NCBI GenBank assembly: GCA_046484975.1
Contig: JAWOHX010000162.1
Coordinates: forward strand, 1-14,610
Source: JAWOHX01 sp046484975
GTDB lineage: Bacteria > Bacillota > Clostridia > DUPQ01
DNA length: 14,610 bases
Direction: 5' to 3'
Position 1 is the stretch's first letter, and each line of letters begins with the position of its first letter. Of this stretch, positions 14,107-14,610 are shown piece by piece. The position numbers were made by a program, and so were the translations under genes. Below the pieces are notes generated by a model. It saw nothing but the letters and a program-made list of their open reading frames with translations. It searched no databases and was not told where the DNA came from.

Positions 14107-14610
14107 CTAGGGGAACAGGCTCCCCGCCCGCCTGGCGATGATGGCAGCAGGAATACACAGAAGGATGTCCTTGCAAAGGTAGAGGACCATGGAGGCTGCC
14201 ACCACCGGAAGTGTGTATTCCGCCCGATCAAGATAAAAACGCAGGATCATGCTCATATAGGGGATGCCGATGAGGTAGATGGACAGCATGCCGATCACAA
14301 TGGAAAGAAGGATCAGCCAGCCTTTCCCGGCGCTTCCTGCCGCCAGTTTCCCTGTAACGAAGCCCCCCAGGATGAACCCCGGGATGAACCCGAAGGAAGG
14401 CATGAGCACATATCCCGCCCCTCCCCCGGATGCGAACACAGGAAAGCCGAACAGGCCCAGGAGCAGATAAAGGGACATGGCAAGGGCGGCTTTGCCCGGG
14501 CCCAGGAGCAGTCCCGCCATCACCGCAAAAAACGCCTGGAAGGTGACATCAATGAAACCCAGCGGAATCCGCAGGGTTGCTCCGGCGATCATGAGGACCA
14601 CGAAAAGGGA
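14107..14610 (-). CDS. bioY: BioY biotin transporter S-component, N-terminus cut by the window edge
   Basis: The substrate-binding membrane subunit of an ECF-type biotin importer, working alone or with an EcfA/EcfA'/EcfT module that is not in this window. About 167 residues are visible. The frame is open through the right edge, so the first few residues are missing; the valine (GTG) at 14601 is not the start. The hydrophobic profile shows about five or six membrane segments. The family pattern IRIPLG ... FAVMAGLLLGP ... LYLLLGLFGFPVFASGGG ... GFIPGFILG is BioY-like, although PTxGY of many members reads PSFGF here. It is convergent with the cobalamin gene, with 2 nt between the stops. Confidence 0.9.
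   Translation of the reverse strand, partial: SLFVVLMIAGATLRIPLGFIDVTFQAFFAVMAGLLLGPGKAALAMSLYLLLGLFGFPVFASGGGAGYVLMPSFGFIPGFILGGFVTGKLAAGSAGKGWLILLSIVIGMLSIYLIGIPYMSMILRFYLDRAEYTLPVVAASMVLYLCKDILLCIPAAIIARRAGSLFP

Noticed and set aside
14110..14125. GGGGA/TCCCC stem just after the cobalamin adenosyltransferase gene as a terminator
   Set aside because: The stem is 5 bp, has no T-tract on either strand and lies inside the bioY coding region.

Overview
The window looks like a chromosomal stretch from an anaerobic, Clostridia-like member of the Bacillota. The evidence is indirect: a DivIVA-domain protein, the LL-diaminopimelate aminotransferase (DapL) route to meso-DAP, an ECF-type BioY biotin transporter, a YibE/F-family membrane protein, strong GGAGG-type ribosome binding sites, a TTG and a GTG start, and tight ATGA/GTGA gene overlaps. 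Codon use is evenly G/C-ending with frequent AGG/CGG arginine. I see no block of foreign composition, no insertion sequence, no tRNA or rRNA, and no CRISPR array.

Layout. (1) Positions 1-1922, + strand: a patatin-like phospholipase cut by the left edge, overlapping a NagD-type HAD phosphatase by 4 bp. (2) Positions 1943-2842, - strand: a probable DUF4380 / aldose-epimerase-fold protein that converges on the HAD gene. A hairpin lies across the two stop codons. (3) Positions 2947-6168, + strand: dapF, dapL and a MalY/PatB-type C-S lyase/aminotransferase, reading from a good sigma-A-type promoter placed back to back with that of the DUF4380 gene. (4) Positions 6170-8034: a DapA/NAL-superfamily lyase (-) and an amidohydrolase_2 family protein (+), transcribed divergently from an 80-bp intergenic region with two -10 boxes. 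(5) Positions 8110-8988, + strand: thioredoxin, a clear intrinsic terminator, then a short DivIVA-domain coiled-coil protein with a TTG start. (6) Positions 8989-9098: a structured leader with a perfect 18-bp inverted repeat. (7) Positions 9099-14104, + strand: a closely packed six-gene run of Lrp/AsnC regulator, class I aminotransferase (resembling the alaR-alaT pair of Bacillus subtilis), prfB, yibE/F-like, HD phosphohydrolase and cobalamin adenosyltransferase. (8) Positions 14107-14610, - strand: bioY, cut by the right edge.

How it fits together. DapL makes LL-DAP directly from tetrahydrodipicolinate and DapF epimerises it to meso-DAP, so these adjacent genes form the last two steps of the one-step (DapL) branch of lysine and peptidoglycan-precursor synthesis. 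The overlapping MalY/PatB gene and the Lrp-aminotransferase pair add sulfur-amino-acid and alanine/2-oxoacid metabolism. The DapA-like/amidohydrolase pair looks like a small catabolic module of unknown substrate.

Most of the window is ordinary housekeeping content. The points most worth a second look are the leader at 8989-9098 with potentially competing hairpins, the DapA paralogue with altered active-site motifs beside an amidohydrolase, the translational coupling of dapL to a C-S lyase homologue, and a prfB that lacks the usual programmed frameshift.
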